NCBI GenBank assembly: GCA_903231505.1
Contig: CAFBRK010000137.1
Location: 1 to 64,000 of the forward strand
DNA length: 64,000 nucleotides
Direction: 5' to 3'
Source: Olavius algarvensis associated proteobacterium Delta 3
GTDB lineage: Bacteria; Desulfobacterota; Desulfobacteria; Desulfobacterales; CAFBRK01
Under the pieces are notes generated by a model that worked only from the letters and a program-made list of their open reading frames with translations, did no database searches and was not told where the DNA came from. The translations under genes were made by a program, and so were the position numbers. Positions 47,190 through 55,852 of this stretch are shown here, piece after piece. Position 1 is the first letter of the stretch, and the number at the start of each line of letters is the position of its first letter.

Positions 47190-48509
47190 ATGTCTTCGGA
47201 AGTCATAAAAATCAAAGGAAAACGTAAAAGCACGTTTAAAGACAAGGTCATGGACCTGCTGCCGGAAGGCGGGAACCTGAACCTCTGCCTGACCTGTGGC
47301 GTCTGCGCCTCGGGCTGCCCGGCCACAGGGCTGGAGGATATGGATCCCCGAAAGTTTCTTCGCATGGCGGCCCTCGGCATGGACGAAGAGCTTCTCAGCT
47401 CGAACTGGGCCTGGATGTGCACCATGTGCCAGCGGTGCATCTACGCGTGCCCCATGAAAATCGATATCCCGGCGCTGGTGTTCAATCTGCGGGGCAGTTG
47501 GCCGAAGGACAAACAGCCCAAAGGGATACGGGCCTCCTGTGAGATGGCGTTCAAGCATGAGACAATGAGTGCCATGGGGGCCTCGGAAGAAGATTTCCGG
47601 TTCGTGGTGGAAGACGTCCTCGAGGAATACCAGGAGTCCCAGCCGGAGTTCGCAGACATGCAGGCACCGTTGAACAAGGAGGGTTCCGAGTTCTTTTTGA
47701 ACCAGAACTCCAGGGAGCCGGTTACGGAACCGGACGAGATGGTGCCCCTGTGGAAGATTCTACACCTGGCCGGTGCCGACTGGACCTACGGTACAAAGGG
47801 CTGGGCCGCGGAAAATTACTGCCTGTTCTGTGCAGACACCAAAATGTGGGAACAAAACGTGCGGGTCAAAGCCGAAGCGGTGGATGCCCTGGGCTGTAAG
47901 TACTGGCTCAACACCGAATGAGGGCACGAATTCTTTTCAGTCCGGGTCGGACTGACCAAATTCAACATTCCCCACAATTTTGAAGTGATCAGCATCATCG
48001 AGCTATACGCCCGCTGGATTCGGGAAGGAAAACTGAAGCCAAACCCCGAGTGGAACAACGACCTGAAACTCAAGTTCACGGTTCAGGACCCCTGCCAGCT
48101 GGTCCGAAAATCCCTGGGGGATCCCATTGCCGAAGATCTACGGTTTATCACCAAAAGCGTCGTGGGTGAGGAGAACTTCGTCGATATGCAACCCAACCGG
48201 TCCAACAACTTCTGCTGCGGCGGGGGCGGCGGATTCCTCCAGTCCGGATTTCCAGAAGCCAGACGGTACTATGGCCGACTCAAATTCGAACAGGTGATGG
48301 AAACCGGAGCGGACTATTGCATCACCCCCTGTCACAACTGCCATGCCCAGATTCACGATATTCAAGAACATTATGGCGGAGCATACCATTGCGTTCATAT
48401 CTGGACCCTGCTGTGTCTGTCCCTTGGGGTTCTGGGGCCCAACGAGAGAGAATATTTAGGGGACGAGCTGAAAGAGGTATGGGTATTCCACCCCGAATCG
48501 GGAATGTGA
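47190..48509 (+). CDS. HdrC-HdrB/D-like Fe-S protein, selenoprotein
   Basis: This is one frame of 439 residues with UGA at 47919-47921 (Sec244): CKYWLNTE-Sec-GHEFFSVRVG. GAGGAGAGG precedes the ATG at 47190, better than the frame start at 47157. The N-terminal HdrC part has two 4Fe-4S motifs (CLTCGVCASGCP and CTMCQRCIYACP). The C-terminal part is a CCG (HdrB/D-type) region: the Sec replaces the Cys of the first motif, and QDPCQLVR, NNFCCGGGGGF and CITPCHNCHAQI form the second. CCG cysteines bind the non-cubane 4Fe-4S clusters in HdrB. The partner of HdrA in the complex. Confidence 0.9.
47937..47955 (+). promoter_or_regulatory. bSECIS-like hairpin of the HdrC-B/D gene
   Basis: TCAGTCC/GGACTGA form a perfect 7-bp stem with loop GGGTC starting 22 bases after the UGA. 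It is the cleanest of the four such hairpins. Confidence 0.8.
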
Positions 48510-48520
48510 GGTAGTGAAAA

Positions 48521-48572
48521 TGCCTAAAGTGCCTGAAATGGATACGTTTGTTTATTTCAGGCATTTTAGGCA
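48521..48572 (+). terminator. Long hairpin after the Hdr gene, possible terminator
   Basis: Nineteen-base arms (48521-48539 and 48554-48572) pair with a single G-T position and a 14-base loop; an AT-rich run follows. The arms contain repeated TGCCT/AGGCA units. It may end the hdr transcript or be a dispersed palindrome. Confidence 0.55.
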
Positions 48573-48608
48573 ATTATAATTTTAGGCATTACTGGTCGAA
48601 GCCGATTC

Positions 48609-48705
48609 AACACGGGCAAACCGGCCAACGGGCAAACCGGCCAACGGGCAAACGGGCCAACCGGCCAACCGGCAAACCGGCAAACCGGCCAACGGGCCAA
48701 CGGAT
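48609..48705 (+). repeat. Octamer tandem repeat array (aroE-like leader)
   Basis: About twelve 8-base units of form AAC(C/G)GG(C)(C/A) run up to six bases before the ATG of the aroE-like gene. No separate Shine-Dalgarno sequence is visible. Same family and orientation as the arrays before leuC and before the MetE-like gene. Confidence 0.85.
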
Positions 48706-48710
48706 CAACC

Positions 48711-49529
48711 ATGAAAGTCTACTGTATCCTCAGCGACGAGCGGGCCTATCGATCCCGGTCTCCGACCATTTTTTCAACCGTGTTGAATCGGGCCGGAATA
48801 AAAGGCGCCTACGTACCGTTCATGGTCGCGCCGGAAGATCTGGGGCGGGCGATTCAAAGCCTGCGCGTCCTCAACATCGCCGGAGCCAATGTCACCGTTC
48901 CGTATAAAGAGTCCGTCATCCCCTACCTGGACGTTCTGTCCGAGGGCGCCAACATCATCGGCGCCATCAATACCATTGTCTGCAGCAGGGATACCCTGAA
49001 AGGATACAATACCAACGCCATCGGGTTCATGGATGCCCTCCAGCATGCCGATTTCGACGTGACCGGCTCCCGCGCCCTGGTATTCGGAACTGGAGGCGCG
49101 GCCAAGGCGGTGGTCTTTATCCTCAACTGGCTTCGGTCCGAAGCCGTCTACGTGGTTGGGAGACATGAGGGCCGCACATCCGGGATTGTCGAGCAGTTCG
49201 GCGGAGAGGCGACCGCCATGGATCGGCTTGCCGAAGAAGCGATCCGAGCAGACATTCTTGTGAATGCAACTTCCGCTTCCAGCCCTGACGAGGCGCCGAA
49301 GCTGGCAGAGTTGGTGTCGCAATTAAGTGTACCGGGGTGCCGGCTGATGTTGGATCTCAATTATGGACGGGAAGAAAATTTCTGGCGAGAATGGGCAAAC
49401 CGCCATCGCGTCGATTTCATGGACGGACTATTGCCGCTGGCATATCAGGCCCGCCGAACGTTCGCCCTCTGGACCGGGATGCAAGTCCCACCCGAGGAGT
49501 TTATCGACGCCCTCGGCAATGGCAAATAA
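48711..49529 (+). CDS. Shikimate-dehydrogenase-like protein lacking the catalytic Asp
   Basis: This 272-residue AroE-family protein has the N-terminal SxS substrate loop (RSRSPTIF), the catalytic Lys in ANVTVPYKES, and the Rossmann motif GTGGAAKAVV. In the GxNTDxxG motif the catalytic Asp is replaced by Asn (GYNTNAIGF). This substitution should impair dehydrogenase activity. The family may have a different oxidoreduction here. It is inside the met/hdr cluster, between an Hdr gene and kinases, not with aromatic-synthesis genes. It is a real gene (272 residues, full length). Confidence 0.85.
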   Translation: MKVYCILSDERAYRSRSPTIFSTVLNRAGIKGAYVPFMVAPEDLGRAIQSLRVLNIAGANVTVPYKESVIPYLDVLSEGANIIGAINTIVCSRDTLKGYNTNAIGFMDALQHADFDVTGSRALVFGTGGAAKAVVFILNWLRSEAVYVVGRHEGRTSGIVEQFGGEATAMDRLAEEAIRADILVNATSASSPDEAPKLAELVSQLSVPGCRLMLDLNYGREENFWREWANRHRVDFMDGLLPLAYQARRTFALWTGMQVPPEEFIDALGNGK

Positions 49530-49643
49530 TTCTGTGTGTCATGACTAGCGCTCTTAGATGAGCATCTCAAGATCAACGGTCGACTCTGGAGACGATCAGA
49601 ATCCGCGCCCACATTGACCGGTTGACGGAAAGAATGATAACTA

Positions 49644-51158
49644 ATGGCATTGGATACCCTAACAGATAAAATCGCCATGTACAGCGATCGGGAAAAGGAA
49701 TACCTGCTCAAAGCCGTCAGCGCGTTTCGCCGACGGCTTATCGTAGTGTCGCAGGATTTTAAGATCCTTGCGGCAAATTGTTCCGATGAGCCGGGGGTCG
49801 ACAGCACGCTCGTCGGCAAGCACTGCCACAAAGTGTTCTACGATTGTGACGAGCCCTGCGAGATCTGTGCGGCCAAGGAATGTATCCAAAGCGGACGTCC
49901 AACCCTGCGATCCAAATCGGATCATCCCCCCGATGATGAGGTGGTGCCCTGTTTTTATGCCTATCCAATCGTCTCCGAAGGCGTGATCGAGGCGGTGGTC
50001 AGCATGGATTTTGATCTGCCCACCCGTGGCGAGATCGAAGAAAAACTCCAGCGCACCAATGCGTTCCTCCGGAATCTAATCCTCAGTGCTGTTGACGGTG
50101 TCATTGCCGCAGATAAAAACGGTAAAATTATCATCTTCAATGACACAGCTGCTGAAGTGTTCGGGTATGAGGTCGAAGAAGCCCTCTCCACTCTGAATAT
50201 CACTGATATCTACCCCGACAACCTGGAATTCCAGGTGATGCGGGAGATGCGCAGTGAGGCTTACGGAGGTAAAGGCAAGCTGCGATCCTACCAGGTGGAT
50301 GTCGTCAGCAAGGGTGGGGAGCGGATTCCCATCAGTCTTAACGCGGCAATTGTCTACGAAGGGCAAAAAGAGATCGCCACCATCGGGTTTTTCCATGACA
50401 TGCGAGAGAGCCTCCGGATGAAATCGGACCTCGAAAAGACCCAGCTTCAACTTCTGCAATCCGAGAAGATGGCCTCACTTGGGAAGCTGGCCGCCGGCGT
50501 CGCCCATCAGCTGAACAATCCCATCGGCGGCATCACGCTCTTTACCAAGCTGGTGCTGGAAGAGTACGACCTTGAAGAAGGGGTCCAGGAAGATCTCCAT
50601 CGCGTGCTCCAGGATGCCGAGCGCTGTCGGGATACGGTCAAGGAACTGCTCGAGTTTACAAGGCAGACCCGACAACTCATGCGGCCCCACGACATCAATC
50701 AAGCCATCTCGCGCACGCTCTTTCTCCTGGAGAACCAGACGCTGTTTCATAACATTGATATTCAGAGGGAACTGGCCTCAGGGCTGCCACAGGTGACCAG
50801 CGATATCCAGCAGCTCAATCACCTGTTTATGAACATAATCCTGAATGCCGCCCAGGCGATGGACGGCAGGGGTCGGCTGCTCGTGAGAACTTGGTTTTCG
50901 GAGGAGGATGGGTCGCTTCTTATCGAGATTGCAGATTCCGGGCCCGGTATCCCCGAAGACATTCTTCCCCAGATCTTCGATCCATTTTTTACTACAAAGG
51001 ACGAGGGAGAGGGGACCGGACTGGGCCTCAGCCTGGCCTATGGCATCGTGGAGAATCACGGGGGCAAGCTACGGGCCGAAAACAGCTCCGAAGGGGGCAG
51101 CCGTTTTATCATCGAGCTACCCGTGGCCCAAAAACCGACTTCAGGGGATAATTTATGA
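49644..51158 (+). CDS. Sensor histidine kinase with Cys-PAS domain
   Basis: This 504-residue kinase has an N-terminal PAS-like domain with the Cys run [20 protein letters not shown], then a second PAS ([20 protein letters not shown]), a coiled linker, the H-box [15 protein letters not shown], and the HATPase boxes [12 protein letters not shown] and [14 protein letters not shown]. It is predicted soluble, as no membrane segment is seen. Its stop overlaps the start of the next gene, so the two are co-translated. The Cys motif resembles that of the kinase at 16700. Confidence 0.93.
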   Translation: MALDTLTDKIAMYSDREKEYLLKAVSAFRRRLIVVSQDFKILAANCSDEPGVDSTLVGKHCHKVFYDCDEPCEICAAKECIQSGRPTLRSKSDHPPDDEVVPCFYAYPIVSEGVIEAVVSMDFDLPTRGEIEEKLQRTNAFLRNLILSAVDGVIAADKNGKIIIFNDTAAEVFGYEVEEALSTLNITDIYPDNLEFQVMREMRSEAYGGKGKLRSYQVDVVSKGGERIPISLNAAIVYEGQKEIATIGFFHDMRESLRMKSDLEKTQLQLLQSEKMASLGKLAAGVAHQLNNPIGGITLFTKLVLEEYDLEEGVQEDLHRVLQDAERCRDTVKELLEFTRQTRQLMRPHDINQAISRTLFLLENQTLFHNIDIQRELASGLPQVTSDIQQLNHLFMNIILNAAQAMDGRGRLLVRTWFSEEDGSLLIEIADSGPGIPEDILPQIFDPFFTTKDEGEGTGLGLSLAYGIVENHGGKLRAENSSEGGSRFIIELPVAQKPTSGDNL

Positions 51159-52681
51159 ATGAGCAACCGGCACAGGAGACCACAGAACCGATTCACGTGA
51201 TGGTCGTTGACGATGAGAGGGACATTCGGGATGGTTCCAAACGGATCCTGACCCGGGCCGGGTATGAGGTCGTGCTTGCCAGCAACGGCAATGAAGCTCT
51301 GGATTTGCTGACGTCCGAGCCGGTGTCCATTGTCCTGCTGGATCTGAAGATGCCGGGGATCGACGGTATGGACGTCCTCGAACGGATCAATCGTGATTTC
51401 CCCTCAATCCTGGTCATCGTCATCACCGGGTTTGCCACTGTGGAAACAGCCATCGAAGCCATGAAGCAGAGCGCTTACGACTTCATACCCAAACCCTTTG
51501 AACCGGATCAGCTGAGAATCGTGGTGAACCGTGCCGCCGACAAACTGCGACTGACCTGGGAGCGGGAACGCCTGGAGAAAGAGCGCCAAGGCATGCTGCT
51601 CGATCTGGATACTGAAAAAACGCGGCTCCGGACCATTCTGGAGGTGTTGCCAAACGGCGTGGTGGTTACCAATGCCGAGGGGAAGGTGGTGCTCATGAAC
51701 ATGGCGTTTCGGCGGCATCTGAATCTGCCCGTCGGCCGTAGTCTTGGAGATCCGCTGGAAGACTATATCCCGGACGCTGAATTATGCGAGCTTGTCCGGG
51801 ACATTTCCTGGGGTAAGTACGTCGACTTTGATGACATCCCTTTTGTGGAGTTCAGCCCCTTCGAAGAGAGGCATCTGATGGCCCGTGGGCAGCCGGTCCT
51901 GGGAGAACGAAAAGAGTGCCTCGGCGCGGTACTGAACATCGTGGACATCTCCGGATTGAAAGTATTGGATCAGCTAAAGTCGGATTTCATTGCCAAAGTA
52001 TCCCATGAACTGCGGTCACCCCTGGCGACCATCCATGAACAGCTGGCCCATGTATTGAACGACATGGTCGACGAGGTATACAAGGACGATCAACATATCT
52101 TGCTGCGGGCCAAGGAAAAAACATCCGGACTGATATCGCTGATTGGAGATCTTCTGGATCTATCCCGCATTGAAGAGGGCGTCATTTGCCATGAGCCTCA
52201 ACGGGTGGAGGTCGGTGATTTGCTATCCAACATCGTCGAGTTCATGGATACCCGTGCCGCCTCAAAAGGGCTCAAACTTGACCTGGACCTGCCGGCAAGC
52301 CCCCTCCCAGCCATTACCGCCGATCCCATCGGAGTCGAAAGTATTTTCGGCAACCTCATCAGCAATGCCATCAATTACACCCCGGATGGCGGACACATCC
52401 AAGTTAGTGGCGACATGACCGGACTGAACATTCGCGTCCGGATACAGGATACCGGTTTCGGGATCGAAGAAAAATATCTGGAGAAGATCTTCGAACGGTT
52501 TTACCGCGTGAAAAACGATAAAACCCGATTTATTACCGGCACCGGCCTGGGGTTGCCGATTGTCAAAGGGCTGGTGGATTCCTTGGGCGGAAGGATCTCT
52601 GTGGATAGCGAACCGGGGAAGGGGACGACGTTCGAGGTTCTGCTGCCGGTTGACTCGCAGGGACCGCCGCCGGCAGACTAG
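51155..52681 (+). CDS. Receiver-PAS-histidine kinase hybrid
   Basis: This 508-residue hybrid has an N-terminal receiver (VMVVDDERDIRDG; phosphoacceptor in VLLDLKMPGIDG), a PAS (ILEVLPNGVVVTNAEGKVV), and a kinase core with H-box KVSHELRSPLATI, N-box NLISNAINYTPDG and G-box DTGFGIEEKYLEK/TGTGLGLPIVKGL. It overlaps the preceding kinase gene by four bases. It has no DNA-binding domain, so it probably acts in a phosphorelay with the upstream kinase and the lone receiver at 46612. Confidence 0.93.
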   Translation: MNEQPAQETTEPIHVMVVDDERDIRDGSKRILTRAGYEVVLASNGNEALDLLTSEPVSIVLLDLKMPGIDGMDVLERINRDFPSILVIVITGFATVETAIEAMKQSAYDFIPKPFEPDQLRIVVNRAADKLRLTWERERLEKERQGMLLDLDTEKTRLRTILEVLPNGVVVTNAEGKVVLMNMAFRRHLNLPVGRSLGDPLEDYIPDAELCELVRDISWGKYVDFDDIPFVEFSPFEERHLMARGQPVLGERKECLGAVLNIVDISGLKVLDQLKSDFIAKVSHELRSPLATIHEQLAHVLNDMVDEVYKDDQHILLRAKEKTSGLISLIGDLLDLSRIEEGVICHEPQRVEVGDLLSNIVEFMDTRAASKGLKLDLDLPASPLPAITADPIGVESIFGNLISNAINYTPDGGHIQVSGDMTGLNIRVRIQDTGFGIEEKYLEKIFERFYRVKNDKTRFITGTGLGLPIVKGLVDSLGGRISVDSEPGKGTTFEVLLPVDSQGPPPAD

Positions 52682-52975
52682 CCCGAATGTGGGATGAATT
52701 CGGTTCCGCATCCGAGCAACAACAAGCGCTATCTGGAATGGAGCTCCGATGCGCCTATCTGCCCTCCTGCCAGTTTTCCAACCTTCCGATTAACAAATTG
52801 GACATATTATGGATCCAGGTCAAAGCGGCCGGGCGATTGCATCGTTATGTTACATGTCGCATGTTAATTGAGTCGTCACCGTCATCGGTGATGCCAAACG
52901 TCAGAAGCCCGTTGCGATGGCTGTCGGACAACAGTATTAATAGAAGACCAACTGTTTGACGATCAAGTGAACCAT
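52682..52975. other. Intergenic region
   Basis: About 290 bases between the hybrid kinase and the siroheme gene. A short open frame here has no recognisable domain. No clear promoter is seen. Confidence 0.4.
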
Positions 52976-53788
52976 ATGAAAACCATGGAATGGACACCGG
53001 AAGCTGAAGCGTCAATCAAAAAAGTACCATTCTTCGTTAGAAAGAAAGTCCGCAGGCGGGTGGAAGCTGAGGCTTCGGATGCCGGCAAGACCATCGTTGG
53101 TCTGGCCGATGTCAAAGCGACGCAGAAACGCTATCTGGGCCGGATGGCGTCGGAGATGAAAGGGTATCAGCTGGATGCCTGCTTTGGCCCCAGTGGATGC
53201 CCGAATCGTGCCCTTCGGGCCGACACCCTGGTGGAACGGCTTGAGGGCCGTTTGAGGGAGGCAGATCTGTTGAATTTTCTAAAACAGGAAGTGGGGGAGA
53301 ATCTCAAGTTTCACCACGAGTTCCGAGTGACAGTGGCCGAATGCCCCAATGCCTGTTCCCAGCCCCAGATCAAAGACCTGGGAATAATCGGGGCATCCGT
53401 TCCGGCAGTCACCGAAGAACCCTGTTCCGGGTGCGACGCCTGTACCGAAATCTGCCCGGATGATGCCATCCGGTTAAACACCGATGACGCCACCGCTGAG
53501 ATTGAGGGCGCCCGTTGCCTGGTTTGCGGAAAATGTATCGGTGTCTGCCCAACCGGGACCCTTGTCGAGAATCGGAGCGGCTACCGCGTCTTGTTGGGTG
53601 GGAAACTGGGTCGCCATCCAAGATTGGCTGAGCCATTGCCCGGGATACACACTGAGGAAGACGTTCTCGATATCCTGGCAGCGTGCCTCGAATTTTATAA
53701 GCAGACCAGCCGTGGCGGACAACGGTTTGCGGATATCTTCCGGCCGGAAGATTTTCAGAGATTTGTGGAAAGGTTTGGGAAGCGTTAG
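52976..53788 (+). CDS. PCP_red-siroheme-ferredoxin protein (small sulfite-reductase-like)
   Basis: This protein has 270 residues (an upstream GTG at 52967 is also possible). The first about 55 residues (WTPEAEASIKKVPFFVRKKV) match the PCP_red domain of protochlorophyllide reductase-like proteins. Next is a siroheme/4Fe-4S site, C-x5-C in DACFGPSGCPNRAL and CxxxC in AECPNACSQPQI. Two ferredoxin motifs follow: CSGCDACTEICP and CLVCGKCIGVCP. The layout resembles small monomeric sulfite reductases and AsrC-type proteins. The substrate is not certain; the position in a methyl-branch cluster suggests redox work other than sulfite reduction. Confidence 0.85.
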   Translation: MKTMEWTPEAEASIKKVPFFVRKKVRRRVEAEASDAGKTIVGLADVKATQKRYLGRMASEMKGYQLDACFGPSGCPNRALRADTLVERLEGRLREADLLNFLKQEVGENLKFHHEFRVTVAECPNACSQPQIKDLGIIGASVPAVTEEPCSGCDACTEICPDDAIRLNTDDATAEIEGARCLVCGKCIGVCPTGTLVENRSGYRVLLGGKLGRHPRLAEPLPGIHTEEDVLDILAACLEFYKQTSRGGQRFADIFRPEDFQRFVERFGKR

Positions 53789-53849
53789 TTCAGCGTTCAG
53801 GGTTCAAGGTTCAGGGCACGGGTTTCAGGTGTCAGGTGTCAGGATTTCA
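53787..53849 (+). repeat. Heptamer tandem repeat array
   Basis: Nine 7-base units around GGTTCAG/GTGTCAG follow the stop of the siroheme gene (for example AGTTCAG, CGTTCAG, GGTTCAA, GGTTCAG). The TTCAG core on the coding strand matches the array upstream of the regulator at 38565. Confidence 0.75.
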
Positions 53850-53951
53850 AATGGGTATTGGGGAGTAGGTATTGGAGATGAGGCGCTGACTGACGATGTC
53901 AGATCGTTGCGGCGTCTCCACGTGCCGAGTACCCAGTACCGAATATCTAAA

Positions 53952-54050
53952 GACCGGCCAACCGTCAAACAGGCCAACCGGTAAACCGGTGCACCGGCCA
54001 ACCGGCAAACGGGCCAACCGGCACACCGGCTAACGGGCGGACCGGCAAAC
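53952..54050 (+). repeat. Octamer tandem repeat array (MetE-like leader)
   Basis: About twelve 8-base units (AACCGGCC, AACCGTCA, AACCGGCA, CACCGGCT and similar) end just before a GAAGGAG ribosome-binding site and the ATG at 54065. Same family as at 48609 and, on the other strand, 31159. Confidence 0.85.
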
Positions 54051-54064
54051 CCGAAGGAGTCATC

Positions 54065-55090
54065 ATGCCCATTCCCGGAAATCTGCTCACCACAGCCATG
54101 GCCGTCATGCCCCACACGGATGTCGAGCGGGCCCTGGAAACGGCGCTATCCGTGGATATCCCGTTCTGGCCTCAGCTCCCCAATTTCAACTACTACGAGG
54201 ACATGTACGTCCAGGCAGCAGAACACTTTCCGGGAATACTTCTCGATCTGGACGCCCGGACACTTCGGTTTTCCATCGATAGATTCGCCATGGAGTTTGA
54301 GGATACCATGGCCCGGTTTGACGACCCGGCCTTTTTCGATATCAGCGAGACCTATTCGGTGGTGTATCATCGGTTTCTGGCACAGGATTTCGCCGACCGG
54401 CCGGCGATACGCGGACAGCTAGAGGGACCGATCAGTTTCGGCTTTAACGTTCTGGACCAGGATGAGCGGCCGATCCTATTTGACGACACAGTTCGACCGT
54501 TCATGTTCGAATTCATGGCCCGTAGAATCAACGTGCAACTGGCTCGGCTCCGGACTCTGAATGAAAATGCCTTCATGTTTGTTGACGAGCCGGGGCTGCA
54601 GTTCCTGTTTTCCGCCATGTCCGGATATAGCGATGTCCAGGCGAAAGAAAATCTCGATCTTTTCTTCTCCCAGGTGGACCGTCCGAGGGGGATTCACTTG
54701 TGCGGGAATCCCGACTGGGATTTTCTCCTGGGGTTGGATATGGACGTTCTCTCCATGGATATCTACACCAATGCGGAAATATTTTCTGCCTATGGGAAGT
54801 CCATCGGTCGATTCCTGGAAAAGGGCGGGGTGATCGTCTGGGGGATTGTGCCGACCGGATTCGAGATCTTCGCCGGAGAGGATATTCCGTCCCTGATCCA
54901 GAGGTTGGAAGTGGTTTGGGAGGCTCTGGAAAAAAAGGGCATTGACAGGTCGCTTCTTCTGAAACAAAGTTTGTTGTCACCGGCGACCTGCTGCCTGGTG
55001 AACCCGGATAAGGAAAAGACGGTGGAACATGCATTTCGAACGGTGGGGCGCATGTCCAGGGAACTCAGAGAGAAGTATTCACTGTTATAA
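54065..55090 (+). CDS. Core-MetE-like (uroporphyrinogen-decarboxylase-fold) methyltransferase
   Basis: This 341-residue TIM-barrel protein of the MetE C-terminal type has the zinc ligands H211 and C213 in RGIHLCGNPDW and a further Cys pair in SPATCCLVNP (C309/C310). The N-terminal half of full MetE is absent, as in the core MetE of methanogens and some acetogens, which take methyl from a corrinoid protein instead of methyl-THF-triglutamate. It ends the metF-hdr cluster and has a good GAAGGAG site. Methionine synthesis or methyl transfer to another thiol is likely. Confidence 0.82.
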   Translation: MPIPGNLLTTAMAVMPHTDVERALETALSVDIPFWPQLPNFNYYEDMYVQAAEHFPGILLDLDARTLRFSIDRFAMEFEDTMARFDDPAFFDISETYSVVYHRFLAQDFADRPAIRGQLEGPISFGFNVLDQDERPILFDDTVRPFMFEFMARRINVQLARLRTLNENAFMFVDEPGLQFLFSAMSGYSDVQAKENLDLFFSQVDRPRGIHLCGNPDWDFLLGLDMDVLSMDIYTNAEIFSAYGKSIGRFLEKGGVIVWGIVPTGFEIFAGEDIPSLIQRLEVVWEALEKKGIDRSLLLKQSLLSPATCCLVNPDKEKTVEHAFRTVGRMSRELREKYSLL

Positions 55091-55167
55091 ACGCTCCAAA
55101 CATTGTTTCTGTTCAGCCATCCGCTGAAAAAAGTTCATGCCATGTTCGGGTAAGTATAGGTATTACC

Positions 55168-55852
55168 ATGCTGCGGGTTTTTCAAACCGATATCATCGAT
55201 TCCGGCCAGTTTGTCATCACCCAACTTGGAAGACTTTTTACCGGAGTTTACCGATTCCCGAACGGATGGTTTCTATGTTTTCCCCGACAGAGGACCCCAT
55301 GCCCAGGGGGCGTCGGGATCCCTGCATCGACACCGCCCGGGTTTCCCGGAGAGACTCCGCTATCATCTGCTTAAGTTCGTACACGACCGGCTTTTTTCCT
55401 TTGGCGCGGCAGGGGCCGTCTTTTTCCATAGGGTCAGCCACTGGGCAGACACCCTTCCGGGCGCCCGGAAAACCATTCACCCGCTGGAGGGTGGTGTTAA
55501 AAAGATCCTCCTGGACTGCAAGCAATGCGGAGATTGCGGTATTGAGCATCTGGCCTTTAATGCCCCGAATCCCAATGTCCCAAACGTATTCGTAACGGTG
55601 CCTGCGGCGGGAGCCGGGACGGCCGGTGTGAAGTCTATCCGGAATCGATATTGCGTGTGGGTTCGCACCTACCTGCGCCTGGCCTCCACCGGAGAGGTCG
55701 ATAAAATGGTTGTTGGCTGTGTGCCGCCGCGGATGTGGGAACTCAACAAAACGCCTTCCTGGCCGAATTTCCATCTTAAATGGGACCACCAGAGCGTTTC
55801 AACAGACGTGATCCAGCGCTGCCGTCTGGTGGAAGGACGCCTGATTGATTAA
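55168..55852 (+). pseudogene. Remnant of a MetF/MTHFR_C fusion protein
   Basis: The first about 20 codons from ATG 55168 (MLRVFQTDIIDSGQFVIT) look like the N terminus of a MetF-type barrel; a second frame starting around 55211 then gives GFYVFPDRG, ILLDCKQCGDCGIEHLAF and YCVWVRTYLR to the end. This is the C-terminal part of the MetF-MTHFR_C family, with about 300 residues missing and a frame change between the two parts. The second Cys group (normally CPxxxC and NGPCGG) is lost: it reads NAPNPNVPNV and VPAAGAGTAG. It overlaps the next gene by four bases. It may be a truncated but expressed protein. Confidence 0.55.
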
